Source: Myxocyprinus asiaticus (taxonomy: Eukaryota; Chordata; Actinopteri; Cypriniformes; Catostomidae). From it: DNA of 64,000 nucleotides. The position numbers were made by a program, and so were the translations under genes. Under the pieces are notes generated by a model that saw only the letters and a program-made list of their open reading frames with translations, had not been told where the DNA came from and searched no databases. Shown piece by piece: positions 60,023-64,000 of the stretch (the stretch's first letter is position 1; every line of letters starts with the position of its first letter). Location: NCBI RefSeq assembly GCF_019703515.2, contig NC_059346.1, forward strand, positions 54,820,001 to 54,884,000. Reading direction: 5' to 3'.

Positions 60023-60801
60023 AGTTATAGTTCACCCGAAAATGAAAATGCAGTCATTGTTTACTCATCCCTGTGTTGTTATAACCCTATATGTCTTTCT
60101 TTCTTTCTTTTTTCTTAACACAAAGGGAGAAATTGTGAGAAAATATTTTTTGGTGCTCAGTGATGTCATACAATGACAGTTTATGGTGACCACCTCTTCA
60201 AGCTTCAAAAAGATGCAAAAGTATAATTCAGAAGTCAGTAATAAATTATTTATGTATTATTTAGTGAAAATGTTCACTGACCATTGATCTCCTGTGCACG
60301 TTCATGATAGAGCACGAGAGCAACAGTTCACACAGCCCCCTAGCGACATTGGGGCGTTCAAGTGAAAAGATGTTTATTTATCTAAAAACAGGTCCTCCAC
60401 AGCGATAGCGACAACAGAACAAAACATAGCTGCACACAAAACAGAGGACAGAACTTGTGTGAAGAGTTTGTAGTCAGAGAATTGATGCATTTCTATGCCC
60501 AGCCTTATTTTTTTTGAAAGTTTTTGGACCGGTGCCAGTTCACAGCGGACAGAGATGCACGCGTGATGCCGAAAATAGAAAACAAGTGATCAATAAAATG
60601 TACCGTCGCTCGTCACTGCTGGTTAGGATAAAAACTCTGATTAACGGTCACCATAAACTGTCACTGTATGACATCACTGAGCACAACATTTTTCACAATT
60701 TCTCCCTTTGTGTTAAGAAAAAGAAAGAAAGTCATATAAGGTTATAACAACACGGGTGAGTTAACAATGACTACATTTTCATTTTTGGGTGAAGTAATCC
60801 T
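60023..60801. mobile_element. TTAA-flanked foldback element
   Basis: TTAA at 60019-60022 and 60802-60805. Left arm AGTTATAGTTCACCCGAAAAT to about 60240; right arm inverse, about 60640-60801, including shared CATTGT..ACTCA, CTTAACACAAAGGGAGAAATTG and GTGCTCAGTGATGTCATACA. Same family as 25813-29381 and 10938-11481. Interior non-coding. Confidence 0.88.
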
Positions 60802-60805
60802 TTAA

Positions 60806-61674
60806 GCATATTTAATGATATATTTTTAAATACAACCAAAAAGAAAAGATATGTTTGAATTGAAAAAAATAGTAATCAGAAGTAATTACGACAAAAGACA
60901 AATGCAAATAAGTAGAAAAGGTATTATCAGTATTCTGATTAAATATTGTGCTTCTAAGAAGTAACTACTTATGTCTAATTATTTATTTTCAAACCTCAAT
61001 TTAAATGTCCTGTTATGCTTTAATGCAATACAAGCCTTTTTGAGCTGAAAGATGGGTACATAATATACTGTACATTACCAGGTGGATCTGGCACACATAA
61101 ACGGGTCCCCTGCATTTGTACAAATCAACATATGTATACTTAATCAAATCAAAGAAGTGCCTCAGGCTCATATGGCTCCTGCCTGTACTGGTTACCTTTC
61201 AAATGTTGGTATTAAAAAAAAAAAAAAAAAACTGTCAAGAATATTCTTCCAGTGCTCATCTTTGTGTCTTTGAAACTGACAGTTTCGTTTGATGTCGGTG
61301 GAAAAAGATGAAAGAGTTTTGGAGCTTTGTATCATGACCGATGTTCAGCTTTCCGTATAAATCATTTTACACTTTCATGCTGGACTTACAGAAGAAGAAA
61401 AAACCTAAGCATTATTTATGGACCAGTGTGGTTCTGCTTAAGGATTTGGCCTAAACTATGGGAATCCAGTATCTTATTTTGAAAAAGTAGGCACTTAAAA
61501 CTTATGTACAGTTAAATTAATCTGGGAATTTCACAATGGGAAACACAGGTATTCCTACACTGAAAATGGTTTGGAGTGGGGTTTACTTAAAAAGACCTAG
61601 GAAGCAATTTCCACCCAAATATTGCCAGTAAATTTAACAGACCATATTTTTAAGTAAAAGGCTGCAAAACATTC
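60806..61674. other. Unassigned intergenic DNA
   Basis: AT-rich with an A-run at 61217-61234. No feature recognised. Confidence 0.4.
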
Positions 61675-61968
61675 AGTAACACTTTACAATAAGGTTCCAT
61701 TCGTTAACATTAGTTAATGCATTATGTATCATGAACAAACAATGAACAATATATATTTTACATAATTTAATAATCTTTGTTTATGTTAGTTAATAAAAAT
61801 ACTATTGTTCATTGTTAGTTCATGCTAGTTCATAGTGCATTAACTAATGTTAACAAATACAACTTTCAATTTTATAAATATAAGATTAACTAAGATTAAT
61901 AAATGTTAAATAAGTATTACTCGTTGTTGGTTCATGTTAACAAATGGAACCTTATTGAAAAGTGTTAG
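61675..61968. mobile_element. Palindromic MITE (GTAACACTTTACAATAAGG ends)
   Basis: Left AGTAACACTTTACAATAAGG and inverse right CTAACACTTTTCAATAAGG; the arms continue inward with TTCCA(T)TTGTTAACAT and TTAGTTAATGCA. Flanks GCAAAACATTC and GCAAAATATTC suggest an 8-10 bp duplication with one change. Same end family as the 49974-58130 element. Confidence 0.85.
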
Positions 61969-64000
61969 CAAAATATTCCATGTGGCTTTGAATGAGAAAT
62001 TCTCAAATAAAGTTACCTTTGCAAATGTTCTTTTTCAAATAAATTTTACTCATGCTTTATTTGCACATTTTACTCAAGCAATGCAGCACTGAATTAAGCC
62101 ATGCTTTTAAAAGTGTCCTAGCCCTTCAGTTTTTATTTTATTTTTTTTAATTATATAGTCATGTACCACATGACACATGGATGACAGAACACGGAGGTGC
62201 ATACACAGACCTGAACACTTGGTGCACAAAACATGATGACGGTGACAATCAACAGATAATTTTGAGTAGAAAAGGACTTCAGACTTCACAAAACAAGAAG
62301 TTACCAAAAGTAACATTAAATTAAACAATACAAATGGTGTAAATAAACTTGCAAACAGTTAAGCCATGCATGCTCATTAATTATTCAGTGTTGGGAACAC
62401 CAGCTTCAAAAAGTTAAGTACATTTACTTATTTAATTTACCTGTGAAATTTTATCAAATTAGCAAATAAATATGACAAGGTTTTCTACTTTAGGACCGAT
62501 ATACAAGATGATGCATTGTAAAGATAACAAACAATCATAAATAATATTTACTTTTAAGCTAGAGAATAATTTTTACATGTTTGAATTGAGTACAAATGTA
62601 GAATTTACTTAATATTTTCAAGTTCACACTTAAACTAACTTATTCATTCTAGAAAGTCCTTAATCCTTTCTGCTTTACATCAAAATAAAAAAATTTAAAA
62701 AAATTCAGTGTATGGTTACAACCAACAACTACTTAATTCTACTTAATCAAAACTATTACAATATACTACTTGCAATAACTACTTAACCAGCCACTAACAG
62801 GTATTCTCAATTTGTTCCTCACACAAAGCTATCATATTGCTTCAGAAGATTTATAATATAGCATACAAGTTGTTTGAACCACTTTTATGATGCTTTTTTG
62901 TTTATTTGACAAAAACTCAATGTATGGTATAGAGCAGCTTGGACATTCTACTAAATACAGTATCTCATTAATTTAAATGACAATTAATAATTCAATCTGA
63001 TCTCAAGAGTATTTGTATGTATTCCAATGTAAAGTGTGGTTCTAGCACATGCTTATGTTTGTATAGACACTGAATACACAATATTGACATAAACCAAAAA
63101 AAATGTAAATATTGTGACAGCATCTAAAACCTAATTATTTTATGTACGAACAACTTTAGAGAAGTACAAATAATTACAAATCCTTATTGAATCCATGAAT
63201 ATCAAATTCATGGAATTAATAGGTTAAAATGATTTCATTTATAATCAATGAGACCAGTTAAATGTTTAAAGCAATCACATTTATTTAACTTAGTAGACAC
63301 ATTTCCTGAATTTGACATTACAATGATTTAATTCTGTTCTGTGTGATTTCTGGTGCCGTATTCAACTAGTTTCAAAGGATTAAATCAGTTTAACCAACAC
63401 TAAACTTTAAAATGAATAACAATTCTGTAATCATTACTTAATTACTAATTATTTTTATTTTGTTTGCCGTGGGGCACAAAAGCAGTTTTTTAGAAAATGC
63501 TGCGGCTAAAAAAAAAAGGCCATAAAATACAACACAAAAGCACCATAAAACAAAATATTTATAATATAAGTGATTCATAAATATTTTTAAATTTCCAAAG
63601 TTGTAAATGTGTCATTTTTTTTTTTTTTTTTTTTTTTTTTTAGATGCTGTCAATACATCCATGTCATTGTTTCTGCATCTTTCCAAATGTGAACAAATGT
63701 ACACTGATATGGTAGCTATGAATAATAATTGATCGAATTTCTGACAGGTTCTGATTATAATTAACCACATCTAAACAAAAGAACGTACAATAACTATTAG
63801 CTTACTCTAAAATGCCTCATAACATGTTTCAACACATGCCTTGTAATATGCTATGTGGGTATTGTAAATTTGAACACATTGTGATTCTAACTATTGCAGC
63901 TCACAACTGTAGCTGCTTGTCTCAGCTGAATCTCAAGTCCATGTGCTTTTCACTGCCTCTGTCTCTCTGTTTGCTCTGTGACCTCAAGCCAATCTCAAGC
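61969..64000. other. AT-rich intergenic DNA
   Basis: Contains a T-run at 63617-63642 and A/T-rich sequence. No protein resemblance, terminal repeats or RNA gene recognised on either strand. Confidence 0.45.

Noticed and set aside
61969..64000. Possible host exon at the right edge
   Set aside because: Short frames only, no splice-flanked frame and no family resemblance on either strand.

Overview
The window looks like nuclear DNA of a cypriniform (carp- or minnow-like) teleost. The basis is one recognisable vertebrate gene exon with consensus splice sites, AT-rich non-coding sequence, and a repeat set typical of this group: a tRNA-headed SINE, Tc1-like elements including a Sleeping Beauty-type copy, CR1/L2-type LINEs, DIRS-type retroelements, and many hAT-like and TTAA-flanked non-autonomous DNA elements. 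The species cannot be fixed from the sequence.

Host gene. The only host coding sequence I can support is the first coding exon of pik3r1 (p85-alpha, regulatory subunit of class IA PI3-kinase) on the minus strand, 23626-23956. It encodes the SH3 domain and first proline-rich motif and ends in a consensus splice donor. A 5' non-coding exon probably ends at 25372, behind a GC-box-rich promoter-like stretch at about 25500-25805. By inference, 1-23625 is the large intron after this exon and about 25.8-64 kb is upstream intergenic DNA. I see no further host exons.

Left part (1-23.6 kb, intron): hAT-like elements with 8-bp target duplications (805-1737, 13320-14268, 18676-19692), a nearly full-length CR1/L2/Rex-type LINE broken by frameshifts (about 2460-5842), a dead Sleeping Beauty-like Tc1 element (7886-9506), two SINEs with target duplications (9835-10194, 12769-13192), and a SINE-like element ending about 28 nt from the pik3r1 splice donor.

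Middle (25.8-48.3 kb): a four-level nest of DNA elements and a SINE (25813-29381), two related Tc1 elements in opposite orientation (29473-31055 and 38239-39825), three DIRS-type fragments (32059-32941, about 34670-37160, 45379-47145), a second 5'-truncated LINE copy with an expanded 60-bp repeat in its 3' UTR (42601-44189), and several foldback elements.

Right part (50-64 kb): an L2-type LINE on the minus strand (about 51162-57985) sits inside a foldback DNA element (49974-58130) and is itself split by a 2.1-kb insertion of unknown class. The last 6 kb hold two more foldback elements and otherwise AT-rich DNA with no recognisable gene. Nearly all coding capacity is degraded transposon sequence; the histories of insertion can often be read from target duplications and interrupted arms.
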